From Zizania palustris (taxonomy: Eukaryota > Streptophyta > Magnoliopsida > Poales > Poaceae): a stretch of DNA of 64,000 bases. The stretch spans positions 19,637,913-19,701,912 of the forward strand of contig JAAALK010000086.1 of NCBI GenBank assembly GCA_019279435.1, in the 5' to 3' direction. The notes under the pieces are model-generated. The model had not been told where the DNA came from. It was given only the letters and a program-made list of their open reading frames with translations, and made no database searches. Position 1 is the first letter of the stretch, and the number at the start of each line of letters is the position of its first letter. Positions 9,930 to 20,800 of the stretch are shown here, piece after piece. A program made the position numbers and the translations under genes.

Positions 9930-11330
9930 ATTGTTAAAATATCAATTTTGGTAATTTGGGCCGAAAATATACAAGTTTTGGCACAAGCCGAAGCCTTATA
10001 GTGCCGGAGGCCCATCTTCATGAGGCCTCGGAGGCCTTTTCGCGGCCTACTGGCTTCGACTCGAAGGCTCTTCGACGGCCTGCTTCGTCGAAGCTTCGGC
10101 CCGAGGAGCAGGCTTCGGCGGATCTGCCGAAGGCCCACTTTGAGCAATCTTCGGAGATAGAGTCTGATACAGATTCTGGGTGTTTTTATCCCTAAACTTG
10201 ATTAGATTGAATCTTATCAGATTAGAATTAGTGATAAGAAGACTAGCCCCTATAAATACAGGGGTGAGGCCGGATCGTCAGACCACCACACAACACAAAT
10301 CAACTTTAAACCCTAGTTTGAACCGCACTTTACTTTCTTTACTTTCCCGTAGATCTTTGTGGGTTTGCGTTGGAAGCCCTCCGTCGGCCACGCCGTAACA
10401 GTGGTAAGCCTTGTTGGTTCACTTGTGAATCATCCGTTAATCTACGTAATAGATTGCTATCACCTTGTTGGCTCGCTTGTGAACCCTCCGTTAATCTACG
10501 TAACGGATTGCTATCTTCGTTTTACATACTACAACACTTAGTAATTCGTTCTCCAGGCCGAATTAGCACTTGATATTAACTCTGTTGCAGGTTTCGCGTT
10601 CGGAGCCCCCTACGCCGAAGGTTTCCGGAGCTAGAAAGTTGGTTTCGGAGGCTGCCAAAGCACCCTTCGGCGAATCTCTGCTTCGTCCGTCCATGCCGAA
10701 TTCGTCACGCTGTTGTCGGTCTGGTTGAGTCTCGCGCATCGAAGCTACTTTGCATCGGTGTCTCTTCGCACCGGGGTCACGCCAGAACGGACCGCGCCGC
10801 ATCGGACTTCGTCGCGCCAGCGCTCCGCACCAGACTTCGTCGCATCAGTACTCCATCCCGGACATCGTCGCGGCAGCGCTCCGTGTAGGATTTTGTTGTG
10901 TCAAGAGGTTTCACACTAAACTCTGTCGTTCGGGAGCAATTTCGCGTCGCGATTTGTTCGGAACCTGTCTTCAGTCAGATCGATCCGAACACCAAAGACT
11001 ACCTTCGGCGCACCCTTTGCACCAGACGCCGAAGACCCCCTTCAGTGACCCTTCAAACGGTACACTCCGAACCAATCAGTCTCCGTTTAGCCGATTGAGT
11101 TATTTTTATCTATGTATTTCGGCTAATTGGGTTATTTCTGTGTGATCTGATTACCCGGCGACTCCACCCCCTTGCCACTGTTAAGGGTAGTCGGAACGCG
11201 ATGTCAGTGTTGTGTTACGTTTAGGCTCGTTCCTAAGTATTCACACGCTTTTGAATCATCGAACTGACCTAAATGCGGATACACGTTTTCGTGTGAACAG
11301 TTTTCGTGAAGAAAATAGTACGTAAGTGCT
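9930..11330 (+). mobile_element. Solo-LTR-like block of an LTR retrotransposon
   Basis: A GC-rich block with many cttcgg/ccgaag words interrupts AT-rich flanks. It begins near TGTTAAAATATC and contains a good promoter (TATAAATA at 10251-10258 followed by a leader with aaaccctag). It has no gag or pol frame. The organisation is that of an LTR with U3, TATA and a long R/U5. The likely end is near gtgtgaaca at about 11300, but no target duplication could be found, so both ends and the superfamily are uncertain. Confidence 0.5.
10409..10516 (+). repeat. Two-copy tandem repeat, 54-bp period
   Basis: Units beginning ccttgttgg at 10409 and 10463 share gttaatctacgtaa and ggattgctatc-like ends with a few substitutions. 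The repeat lies in the putative R/U5 of the solo-LTR-like block. Confidence 0.8.
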
Positions 11331-11339
11331 ATGTCACGC

Positions 11340-11396
11340 ATGGTGCAGCTGTCTAACTTTCTCTAAACATGGTGCAGCTGTCTAACTTTCTCTAAA
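11340..11396 (+). repeat. Perfect 28-bp direct tandem duplication, 29-bp period
   Basis: The unit atggtgcagctgtctaactt... occurs twice head to tail (11340 and 11369), identical over 28 bases. It is a recent local duplication just outside the solo-LTR-like block. Confidence 0.85.
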
Positions 11397-11817
11397 GGCT
11401 AAATGGTGCTTTAGCTTCTTCTCTGTAGCGTTGATAGTCCAAAATGGTGCTTTGTTTTTAGTTGGCTGTCCGAATTCTTGGGGCCATACAAAGTGCGTTT
11501 TTTTTTTTCATCATTTGCGAAAGGCAAGCCTTTAAATAAAATCTTTGCAAGTGCGAGATGCACATGTTGATTGGTAAGTCCAGCAACAATTTTCATCTTA
11601 CCTCTATCACAGGGTTAGGTGAATAGAAGCTTGTAAACTAAGCCAGATTAATCTCCGTGGAACTCTGGATTGTTATACAGTTTTTGCCGATTCCCTGGTT
11701 AATTATGGTATTTTAGACAGTTTAAAATAATCGGAATTATAGTATAAAGTTGATTATTGCATAAGCAACGAGATAATCGATTCTGATTATTAGTCATGTG
11801 TCCGGTTATGGTTGTTA

Positions 11818-12073
11818 CTTAGGTTATGTTTGTTTCAGTTTTTTTGATAGCTGCAACTATTTTTAAAATCTGATGCGGAAACAAATAATCTAGATTCTGA
11901 ACTTAGATTGTAAGAATTAGAATCTTATGCGGAAACAAACGGTTTAGATTCTGGACTTAAATTGTGAAAATTAGTAATTGTAGAATCTAAAAATGAACAA
12001 GAATCCAAAAGCTAGAAAACACCAGCTACTCAGACTAGCTAGCTGCTAGAAGCTGAAACAAATAGACCCTAAG
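11818..12073. mobile_element. MITE-like element with terminal inverted repeats
   Basis: The left end ttaggttatgtttgtttcag matches the reverse complement of the right end (ctgaaacaaatagaccctaa) with few mismatches. The interior has two diverged copies of a block containing atgcggaaacaaa. No certain target duplication was found. Confidence 0.6.
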
Positions 12074-12895
12074 CTGATTATAATTTTTTGCTTAATATAT
12101 AAATTATTTTTTACTTTAAATATAAGTTGTTAATAAACTATTTAAAAATAATTAGAGATGCCTAAAACCTAATTTAACGGCTCAAGATCAGACCTGTTTT
12201 ACGTGGATGGAATACCAGCCCTACAACCCTAGGTCGATATAACTCTAAAACAACTATTTTAACCAAATAATTTTTCAGTTCTTCTACAACAACCCTCCCG
12301 CGAGAGAGGACTCGTTCTGGCTTTAAAGAGCCTCTTTTTTAGCCGTCGACCTTCGTCTAAAAATTAAACATATCCCACAGTTGCATCTGATACGAAATTC
12401 CACAGTTCATAATAATTTTTTTAGAATTTACAGCTCAGTCAAATACATCTTAAGATTAATTGTACGAGCAAGTGACGGCCGTACATTACACACGAAAATA
12501 ATGAAGGATTATTGGATGAAATCTCTGGATGGTTCTCGGAATTAAATTGCTGTCGCCCATCACAGTGGAGAGGGTGACATGTCTGATCAGGCTGTCTTTT
12601 GAACTTGACCATCACCATGCATATCAGTGGCCCAAAACAACGATTATAAAGTCAAACGTAAGAATATTAGTATGTCTAGGTGACTGTGTACTCACTAAAC
12701 TCCACTAGAGATTCTACGAAACCTCGTGCACTCGTAACTCGCAATTTTCGTGAGAATTATACTAAATTCTTCAAATTTCCTTTGAAAAACCTCCATTTGA
12801 AAGGAGCATCGAGATTAAAGTACGGTAGTTTAGATCTGCCTAGAAAACGTACAGTAATTTCGTACCAAACAATCTCGCTCCTGCTAATTAAGTAA

Positions 12896-13257
12896 GAACA
12901 TCTTCCACGTATGTCTAAAAAGTCGCTCTTGATATCATCGTAGAGAGTTTATTTAATAAAATTTAGTCTCTAAATTTTCTTACTCTCCAACAAACTATCG
13001 ATATCATATTTCCTATATTATATTTTTGTACCATACTTGTTAAATCTCTTGTTTTATTTTTTTCTATCTCAAGTATCACCAATGATGGGACCATATATGG
13101 ATAGTGGAAGATCCCTAAAAGTAAAGAGGATAGAGAAAGATTTTAGTAATATATAAAATTAGAAACCTTATAGAAAAGTTATTAGAAAAACATTTTAAAC
13201 ATAAAACCCCTAATAATAGATATAAAGAATTATATTGGACATCTATTGGAGATGCTC
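12896..13257. mobile_element. Tourist-like MITE (362 bp)
   Basis: Inverted ends are GAACATCTTCC and, on the other strand, GAGCATCTCCAATAG. A TAA duplication flanks the element at 12893-12895 and 13258-13260, as expected for PIF/Harbinger-derived MITEs. No coding capacity. Confidence 0.65.
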
Positions 13258-13509
13258 TAATTCTCGTGTTTCATGTTGAACCTTTCCTCAACAAAAAATA
13301 TTGATACAGAGCTCAATATAATAGCATACATGTAGGACTTTTTCCAAATAGTGTAAACTAGGAACTATTAGATAATTAAGGGTTTTTGATTGTTGTGTGA
13401 GGAGTAGCGGGATGGAATGATTTCTCCGTATAGAGTGATACAATTATTTAATTTGAGGGATAATGTGGTACTGAATGGAATAGACCGATCTTCAATGAGA
13501 GAATATTAT

Positions 13510-13714
13510 GGGTGCGTTTGAGAGGACTCCAGCTCTAGCTTCTTTATCCTGTGAAGTTGGAGTCAAGTCAAACATTTTTCCTAAGGAGTGAATCCCGCTG
13601 AGAGTACTCCAGAAAAAATGAATTGAAGTGATGGAATATGGTCTAGCTAACTTCAAGTGTTCCACTCCAGTTTCAGTATAAATTTCAGGATTCGTAGCTC
13701 TAGCAAACATGCCC
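13510..13714. mobile_element. MITE-like element (about 205 bp)
   Basis: The left end GGGTGCGTTTGAGAGGACTC and the reverse complement of the right end GGGCATGTTTGCTAGAGCT are related, and both contain agctctagc-like words. The target duplication is not clear. Confidence 0.5.
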
Positions 13715-14355
13715 TACGCCTAGATGATGTTAAACCACAAGCATGCATTTTTTTATCAAAACACGTGGCACAACAAGGTCAGCTAGGCGATCAAGATCGA
13801 ATTATGACATTTCTTCCCATTTTCTTTTGACTAAACACACGATTGAAATATTCTATTCATATAACTAGAGACCATTATAGAACATCTCATCTCATCTCAT
13901 CTCATCTTTTTCCCAACAAATAGAATAGTCTCATCTCATTCATCTAGATATATACCTAATACAATATTTGTAGCGTAAGAGATGCCACCATTAGCCATGA
14001 CTTCGGATATACGATTTGTTGCTACTTTAATTTTGTTCACATAAAGATCGAGTTGAAAGGCATATCGATCAACCCTGCTGACCATACACATGCGCAAGCA
14101 AGCCGAAAGAATCCAAACCCTACCAACTCGATCTATCTTATCACAAATTGGCGCATGAACAAATTAATATATAGCTAGCTAGCTGCTCACACGAGACATA
14201 ACTCAATGGATTCTTCAAAGTTATCTGTCCATTAAGCCAAGGTATAATTCTAACCGACAAAGTTAGCATCCGCTAAAACTTCGTCAATGAAGTGTAGCAC
14301 TCGATGAATCCTTCGCCGAGTGTAAATGGTGCTCGACGAACATATCACCCATTTA

Positions 14356-14693
14356 GGCAAAAGCGTTTGGTTCGAGGGTAATGGTGGATAGAATGAATCC
14401 ATCTAGTTTTTGTGGGATGTGGTGATATAATTTTTTATTTGGTTAGACGAGATAAGATGATTCATTTTTTTTGTTTGGTTGGAGGTATAGATTAGAATGA
14501 ATAGGATGAAACCCTCTCACAAAAGATGGTGGATGAGTTCATCTAGTAAAAAAATTGGATGAAGTTATCCAGCATCTAGAAGAAATATTCCCTTATGCTG
14601 GGTGATTCTACCCAACCTGCTCACAAACCAAACACTACTCAAAGTGGATGAGATGATTCCATCCAACCCTATCCAAGCAACCAAACAGACCCC
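14356..14693. mobile_element. Tourist-like MITE (338 bp) with TTA duplication
   Basis: The left end GGCAAAAGCGTTTGGTTCG pairs with the right end read on the other strand, GGGGTCTGTTTGGTTGC. TTA flanks both sides (14353-14355 and 14694-14696). The interior repeats ggatgaat/gatgattc-like words on both arms. No coding capacity. Confidence 0.75.
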
Positions 14694-15120
14694 TTACTGT
14701 TGTATTACACCGTATACTCTTTCTAAATATAAGTTATTTTAGACTTATATATAGAAATTAAAAAATTGACTCAAATAATTGCAATGCTTCTAATTTATTC
14801 ATTATTAGAAAACACGAGTCATTTTTTTTGGGAAAAGGGATATCAATTATCTGGCAATGGTAAACATAAAAGAGATATTATAAAACGATTTAAATTTAAG
14901 AAAAAGATGAAGATACTAAATAAACAGTAATGGTAAACATGATTTAGTTGACCTTGTCTATCTATATATATTCCTGCCATATAATGTCGTTCCAAATATA
15001 ATTAGTTTTAAAATTGTGCGAATGAATTAAGAAATCAACTCGATTAGCTCCGTTGATCCTCATTTATTTTGCACCGAAAAGATAATTTATCTATTTGTAA
15101 GAACGACACCATTTATGTAT

Positions 15121-15615
15121 TGTTGGGGGAAAATATCTCATCTTCGGGGTTATTGCTAAAGCAGCATGAAGACAGCCAACTAGTTCGAAGATTGTCCGAA
15201 GACTTTCTTCGAAGATGCTCGGAACCTGGTTCGAAGCCCAAAGACAGACACTGGTTCGAAGTATGTCTTCGAACCAAAGCTTTTCAAGATCTTTTCTGCC
15301 AGCTAAGATGGAAGACTTATCTTCTTTCTTATTAGATTAGTCTTTTACCATTTTAGCCCTATTAAGGAAACCAAATAGTTTCCTTAATGTCGGTTGTAAT
15401 AGAGGGGTAAATAGGTCTTTTCCTTAATAATTGGACCTATAAATACCCCCCATTTCACCCTGTAATATGGACCGATGACAAGTGATTCAATACACACTTT
15501 CGAACTATTCTAAGCTATTATCCTTTCGGAGGCTTAGAACAGTTTGCTTCGCAAACACTTTGTTTGTTAGTTTCTTTTCTACAGAAACCTGTTAGCGTAA
15601 TCTTTTACGCCAACA
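15121..15615 (+). repeat. 5' LTR of the gypsy element
   Basis: It starts TGTTGGGGGAAAA and ends ACGCCAACA. A TATA box (TATAAATA) at 15438-15445 marks the core promoter. It is identical to the 3' LTR except at 15468. Confidence 0.96.
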
Positions 15616-15617
15616 GT

Positions 15618-15635
15618 TGGCGCCGTCCGTGGGGA
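15618..15635 (+). other. Primer binding site of the gypsy element
   Basis: TGGCGCCGTCCGTGGGGA begins two bases after the LTR. TGGCGCCGT... is the usual plant Ty3/gypsy primer binding site; I did not assign the exact tRNA. Confidence 0.8.
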
Positions 15636-15677
15636 ACCTAGTTCAAAAAACTTCGTTCTCTACCAATTTCTTGCATC

Positions 15678-17057
15678 ATGCCTCCTAAGCGGAGCGCACC
15701 TCGCAATCCCACTCGGAGGTCCTCTCGGATCTCCGGAGAGATACCCTTCGACACAGTCGAAGTCGGAGGGTCTTCGACCATCCCTCCACCTCAAACTCCG
15801 CAAGGGGCTTCTATCCCTCGAGGATACGAAACCTCTCCACCAACCCCTTCCATACTCCGACCGCCCGGAGCCACTCTGCCACCCTCCATTCCGATTCGAA
15901 CTGATCATACCAGTTCTCAAGACCCGGAAGGTCCTTCCGGAGGAGATGAAGATGGCCTTGGAGATATGGCCACTCAAATGGCCAACCTTCAAGCCGAGGT
16001 AGCGAGGTGGCGGCAAGAGGCTGCGAACAGGCTTCGCCCTCAAGCCACCCCAGCTATCCCCGAAGTGCATGAAGACGACGATCTTGATTATCCCGAAGCC
16101 CTGGAGAACGCCTCTTACGACAGTGAATCTCCGTTGCATCCCGAGCTTCAGAAGGTTCGCTTCGATCCGAAGTTCAAAGCTTCGAAGCTTTGCAAGTATA
16201 CCGGAGACGAAGATCCCAGTGAGTTTGCGCGTTCTTATGCCCTAGCAATTGAAGCTAGTGGCGGAGACAGAGAAACTATGGCGAAGTGCTTCCCGTTAGC
16301 CCTCCAAGGAGTGGCGTTGAGATGGTTCTGGCCTTTAAAGCCAGGATCAATCACTTCATGGTCACAATTGAAGAAGAAGTTTATAAGTAACTTTCAGGGC
16401 ACCTTCGTGCCCCCCATGTCGACAGGAAGCCTTTTCCAAGTGAAACAGCTCCCCGGAGAAACATTGAGGCAGTACTTCAAGCGCTTCGCTCACACGAAGT
16501 CGCAAATTCGGGGGCTGTCCACATCTTCGGTGGTTGATGCGGCTCGGGAAGGCGTCAGTCATAAAGGCCTTCTAGATAAACTGCATCGGAAGAGCATCAC
16601 CACAGTATCACAACTGATGTCGTACTTCGAGGAGTACTCGAAGTCGGAAGAAGGTTGGCTTCGGAGGACTACTGCTACTTCGACAGTGTTGACAGAAGTT
16701 AAAGCAGAGGTGAAGACTTCGGCTCAGCCGCAAGAACCAGTCTCCGAAGTGCAACATGATAGAAGAAGAGGGCAAAAGCACCCTCGCTCTGAAGTCTTAA
16801 ACATTGCACCCCCGCAGAAGTTTGCACCAAGAGCTCCACAGTCTGCGGGGAACAAGTCCAGCGGTTGGAGGCCACCAGGGAAAACGGCCGGCAAGGGCCA
16901 TACCCTTTTTTGCTGTATTCATGGAGAGAATCGAAGCCATGCAACTGACACCTGCAAGGCTATTCTTACCCTTCGGGGAGAATACTTGGAGAGAACTTCG
17001 GGTCGAGGTAGTACCGACCGAAGTCCAGCAGCAGCAGTGCGCTCGGAGCCAGTCTAG
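15678..17057 (+). CDS. Gypsy Gag (459 aa)
   Basis: This is the capsid/nucleocapsid protein of the Tat-like element. After a basic/proline-rich N terminus, residues of about 165-320 form a Retrotrans_gag domain (LCKYTGDEDPSEFARSY, ALRWFWPL, SWSQLKKKFISNF, GETLRQYFKRF). Near residue 410 is a compact Cys-x2-His-x5-His-x4-Cys motif (CCIHGENRSHATDTC), the variant knuckle common in this lineage. The ATG at 15678 is 43 bases after the primer binding site. The frame ends at TAG 17055-17057 and is open again immediately afterwards in the same frame, leading into protease. Confidence 0.92.
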   Translation: MPPKRSAPRNPTRRSSRISGEIPFDTVEVGGSSTIPPPQTPQGASIPRGYETSPPTPSILRPPGATLPPSIPIRTDHTSSQDPEGPSGGDEDGLGDMATQMANLQAEVARWRQEAANRLRPQATPAIPEVHEDDDLDYPEALENASYDSESPLHPELQKVRFDPKFKASKLCKYTGDEDPSEFARSYALAIEASGGDRETMAKCFPLALQGVALRWFWPLKPGSITSWSQLKKKFISNFQGTFVPPMSTGSLFQVKQLPGETLRQYFKRFAHTKSQIRGLSTSSVVDAAREGVSHKGLLDKLHRKSITTVSQLMSYFEEYSKSEEGWLRRTTATSTVLTEVKAEVKTSAQPQEPVSEVQHDRRRGQKHPRSEVLNIAPPQKFAPRAPQSAGNKSSGWRPPGKTAGKGHTLFCCIHGENRSHATDTCKAILTLRGEYLERTSGRGSTDRSPAAAVRSEPV

Positions 17058-17822
17058 GCCGTGGCGCGGATAGAAAATTTTGATGCTGCAAGGCATCCTC
17101 CGGTGGCCAATGTTATGCCACCTCCGAAGCAAGAAGAAGGGCAAGATAGAGGGAAGAGAGTAGTTCTCCCTATCTCCGGAGGAGGTACCCTCGGAAGCAT
17201 GTCCAAGAGACAGCGAAGAGAGTACGTTCGAGAAGTAGGCCACATTGGGACTTCGTCATCTGCAGCTGCAATGCCGGAGTGGTCTCATGTTCCAATATCT
17301 TTCTCTGCGGAGGATGCAGCTGGTATCAAGTTCCCGCACGCAGATCCATTGGTTATTACTGCTGATATTGCAGGAACAGAAGTCCGAAGGGTGCTAATTG
17401 ACGGAGGTAGCTCGGCAGATATCATATTTGTGCAAGCCTTCGATCAGTTATGCATTTCCCGGAAGCATCTCCTCCCAGCGGCTCGTCCTCTGCAAGGCTT
17501 CGCAGGACCTCCGCTAGATGCACTTGGCCAGATAGGCCTGGAAGTAACCTTCGGAGAAGGTTTACTAGCCCGAACTGAAGAAGTTATCTTTGATGTGGTG
17601 GATGCCCCGTATGCTTATAATGTCATCTTTGGGCGAGGCATGCTGAATCAGTTCGGAGCTGTGGCGCATCACAACTACTTGTGCATGAAGATGCCCACAC
17701 AGTCAGGAGTTCTGACAACCTTCGGAGATCAAGCCATAGCTCGGAGGGCAGAATATGGTCATGGTCCTCCTCTTGATCCGAGACAAGTAAACAGTGTCCA
17801 AGATAATGGAGAAATTTTTTAG
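17058..17822 (+). CDS. Gypsy protease segment, continues the gag frame after UAG
   Basis: About 254 codons follow the gag TAG in the same frame, with no ATG near the start. Aspartic protease signature VLIDGGSSADIIF lies at about residue 111-123, with a later YNVIFGRGMLNQF motif typical of plant gypsy protease regions. The frame ends at TAG 17820-17822, preceded by a run of six T. The pol frame overlaps this end by 16 bases in the -1 frame, so protease would be made by UAG readthrough from gag, and pol by a further -1 shift. Confidence 0.85.
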   Translation, partial: AVARIENFDAARHPPVANVMPPPKQEEGQDRGKRVVLPISGGGTLGSMSKRQRREYVREVGHIGTSSSAAAMPEWSHVPISFSAEDAAGIKFPHADPLVITADIAGTEVRRVLIDGGSSADIIFVQAFDQLCISRKHLLPAARPLQGFAGPPLDALGQIGLEVTFGEGLLARTEEVIFDVVDAPYAYNVIFGRGMLNQFGAVAHHNYLCMKMPTQSGVLTTFGDQAIARRAEYGHGPPLDPRQVNSVQDNGEIF

Positions 17823-20800
17823 CCTCCTCCGAAGCTTCGAAGAAGTCTTTTCCTAGACCAAGTCCCGAAGGAGAGATTGCAACGAAGGTCATTGTCAAAG
17901 ATGGTAAAGAATACACCTTTCAATTTGGTAAAGATTTACCTCCCGAAGTTGCAACTTCCTTGGAAAAGGTCGTAGAAGAAAATTTGGATGTCTTCGCTTG
18001 GTCTGACGAAGATATCACCGGAGTCGATCGGGATATTATTGAGCACAGCTTGCTTGTAAACCCGAAGGCCCGGCCTGTTCGACAAGGGATCCGGAAGATG
18101 TCCGCAGAGAGAGCTGCTCTAGCTAAGGACGAAGTTGAAAAACTGTTGAAGGCTGGGATTATCAGAGAAGTGGCCCATACAGAATGGTTAGCCAACCCAG
18201 TCTTCGTCAGGAAGAAGTCCTCCGGAAAGTGGCGCATGTGCATTGATTTCACATCTTTGAATAAAGCGTGCCCACGTGACCCCTACCCCATGCCCCGAAT
18301 TGATCAACTAGTTGACTCCACTGCAGGTTCGGAGTTACTAAGCTTCCTTGACGCGTATTCCGGCTATCATCAAATATGGTTGAAGCGCGAAGATGAAATC
18401 AAGACGAGCTTTGTAACTCCTTCGGGAGTCTTCTGCTATGTAAGAATGCCCTTCGGCCTAAGAAATGCCGGGGCTACTTTTTCAAGATTAGTTGCTAAGG
18501 CTCTAGGTCATCAACTAGGTCGCAATGTGGAGGCCTATATGGATGATATTGTAATAAAGAGTGCTTTAAAGCACCAACATAGCCTAGACTTAGCAGAAAC
18601 ATTCAATAGCCTTCGGGCATGTGGGATCCGTCTTAACCCCGAAAAATGTATATTCGGAGCTAAGGCTGGAAAGTTGTTAGGGTACTTAGTTTCAAGCAGG
18701 GGAATTGAAGCTAGCCCTACTCAAATAACTGCGCTGCAGAAGATGGCTCCTCCGGAGAATGTAAAGCAAGTGCAAAAGCTGACAGGACGTCTGGCCGCAC
18801 TTAGCAGGTTTTTATCAAGGTCTACGGAGAGGAGCTTGCCAATCTTTAAAGCTTTGAAAGGGTCCGAAGATTTTGCATGGACACCGGAGTGTCAGAAAAG
18901 CTTCGAAGATATTAAAGATTATCTCAGCAATCTTGCTACACTTACGGTGCCTAGTGCGGACGAAACCCTACTTCTGTATCTTGCAGCCACAGGCTCAGCA
19001 GTCAGCGCAGTCCTTGTCAGAGAAGCTGATATCAATGGGAAGTTGGTCCAAAATCCTGTCTATTTTGTATCCGAAGCATTGTCAGGAGCGAAGACAAGAT
19101 ACTCCGAACTTGAGAAGTTCGTTTATGCTCTGATAATGGCTTCGAGGAAGTTAAGACATTATTTTTTAGCTCACAATGTAATTGTACCAACTTCGTATCC
19201 TTTAGGAGATATGCTCCGAAGCAAAGATTCCACTGGAAGAATTGGAAAGTGGGCAGTAGAACTAGCACCCTTCGGCATATCTTTCCTGGCAAGGACAGCT
19301 ATCAAATCTCAAGTCCTAGCAGACTTCGTAGCAGAGTGGACTCCACCTGCGAAGTTGACTCCGGAGAAATCAGATGACGGAGTTTGGACTATTTACTCCG
19401 ATGGGGCTTTCCAAGCATCCGGAGCAGGCATTGGGGCAGTATTAATTTCACCATCAGGACAAAGAGCAATGTACTCCGCAAGACTCAACTTTAAGTCTAC
19501 CAATAATATAGCGGAGTACGAAGGAATTTTATTGGGACTCCGGAAAACACGTGCTCTAGGGGCTACAAGGATAATTATAAAAACAGATTCTCAGATAGTA
19601 GCAGGGCACGTAGACAAAAGTTTTCAAGTCCGACATCCACAGCTTGCAAAGTACTTGGAAGAAATTCGCAAGATCGAAGCACATTTCAAAGGTATTTCCA
19701 TTCGGAGTATACCAAGAGCTGAAAACGTGCAAGCGGACATTTTAGCGAAGGCTGCTGCTGGAGCTGTGGACGTGCCTGACGAAGCTTTCTACGAGGAGCT
19801 CAATATACCTTCGGTGCCACAAGTTGCTTCTGCAGAGATTCTCTGCATTCCTAGTGCAGATTGGAAAGATTCAATCATAGAACTCTTGCAAGGAGGAACA
19901 AATTTGCTCGAAGAGCCCCAATTGTCAAGATTAAAGATCAGAGCAAGAAACTATCAGTTAATCAACGGTATATTATACAAGGCCGGAGTATGTTCCCCTC
20001 TACTCCGATGTATATCTCAAGCCGAAGGCCAAGAAATTCTTCGAGAAATTCACGAAGGCCTTTGTGGAAGTCATTTAGCCCCTAGAGCTCTGGCAGGAAA
20101 AACACTTCGCCAGGGGCTTTACTGGCCCACAATAACAGCTGATGCGGAGAGCTTGGTTCGCACTTGTCAAGGATGCCAGTGGATGGGTCGACGGAGTCAT
20201 CGCCCACCAACAGCTCTTCAAGTCATTGCTCCGGTATGGCCTATGGCCAGATGGGGTATGGATTTAATTGGTCCCTTTCCGTTAGCAAAGGGAAATCTGA
20301 AGTTCGCAGTGGTAGCTATCAAATATTTTTCTAAGTGGGTCGAAGCAGAGCCCTTAACAGCTATCACTTCGAATAATGTACAGAAATTATTCTGGAAGAA
20401 CATTATTTGTCGGTTCGGAGTGCCTAGATATCTCACAGTTGATAATGGAACACAGTTCGACGCAGAACCCTTCAGGAAGTTTTGCGAAGACCTAGGCATT
20501 CAACTATGTTTTGCTGCAGTAAGACATCCTCAGTCAAATGGAGCAGTTGAGCGAGCCAATGGAAATATCTTATCAGGGCTAAATCGAAGAATAGTAGGAC
20601 TATCAAAGGGACTGTGGACCGAAGAGCTTCCGAAGATTCTGTGGTCCATCCGGACTACGCAAACAAGGTCCACAGGTTTTACTCCGTTCAGACTGCTATT
20701 CGGAGATGAAGCTATGACTCCAACGGAGCTCAAAGGGGGATCATTTCGCAGCACCGAACCAGACATCGAAGAAGAAAGACAAGCTTCGTTAGATTTGTCA

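Larger units (their letters stand above)
11397..15115. other. Intergenic AT-rich stretch with MITEs
   Basis: No gene is supported here. Most short open frames are AT-rich chance frames. The stretch holds the terminal-inverted-repeat elements listed separately (11818-12073, 12896-13257, 13510-13714, 14356-14693). A degraded sequence near 14710-14960 resembles the Stowaway consensus region (tttctaaatataagt). Confidence 0.6.

Noticed and set aside
15660..16139. Minus-strand frame opposite gypsy gag
   Set aside because: A shadow of the gag frame on the opposite strand. The antisense gene in this element lies elsewhere (22-25.7 kb).
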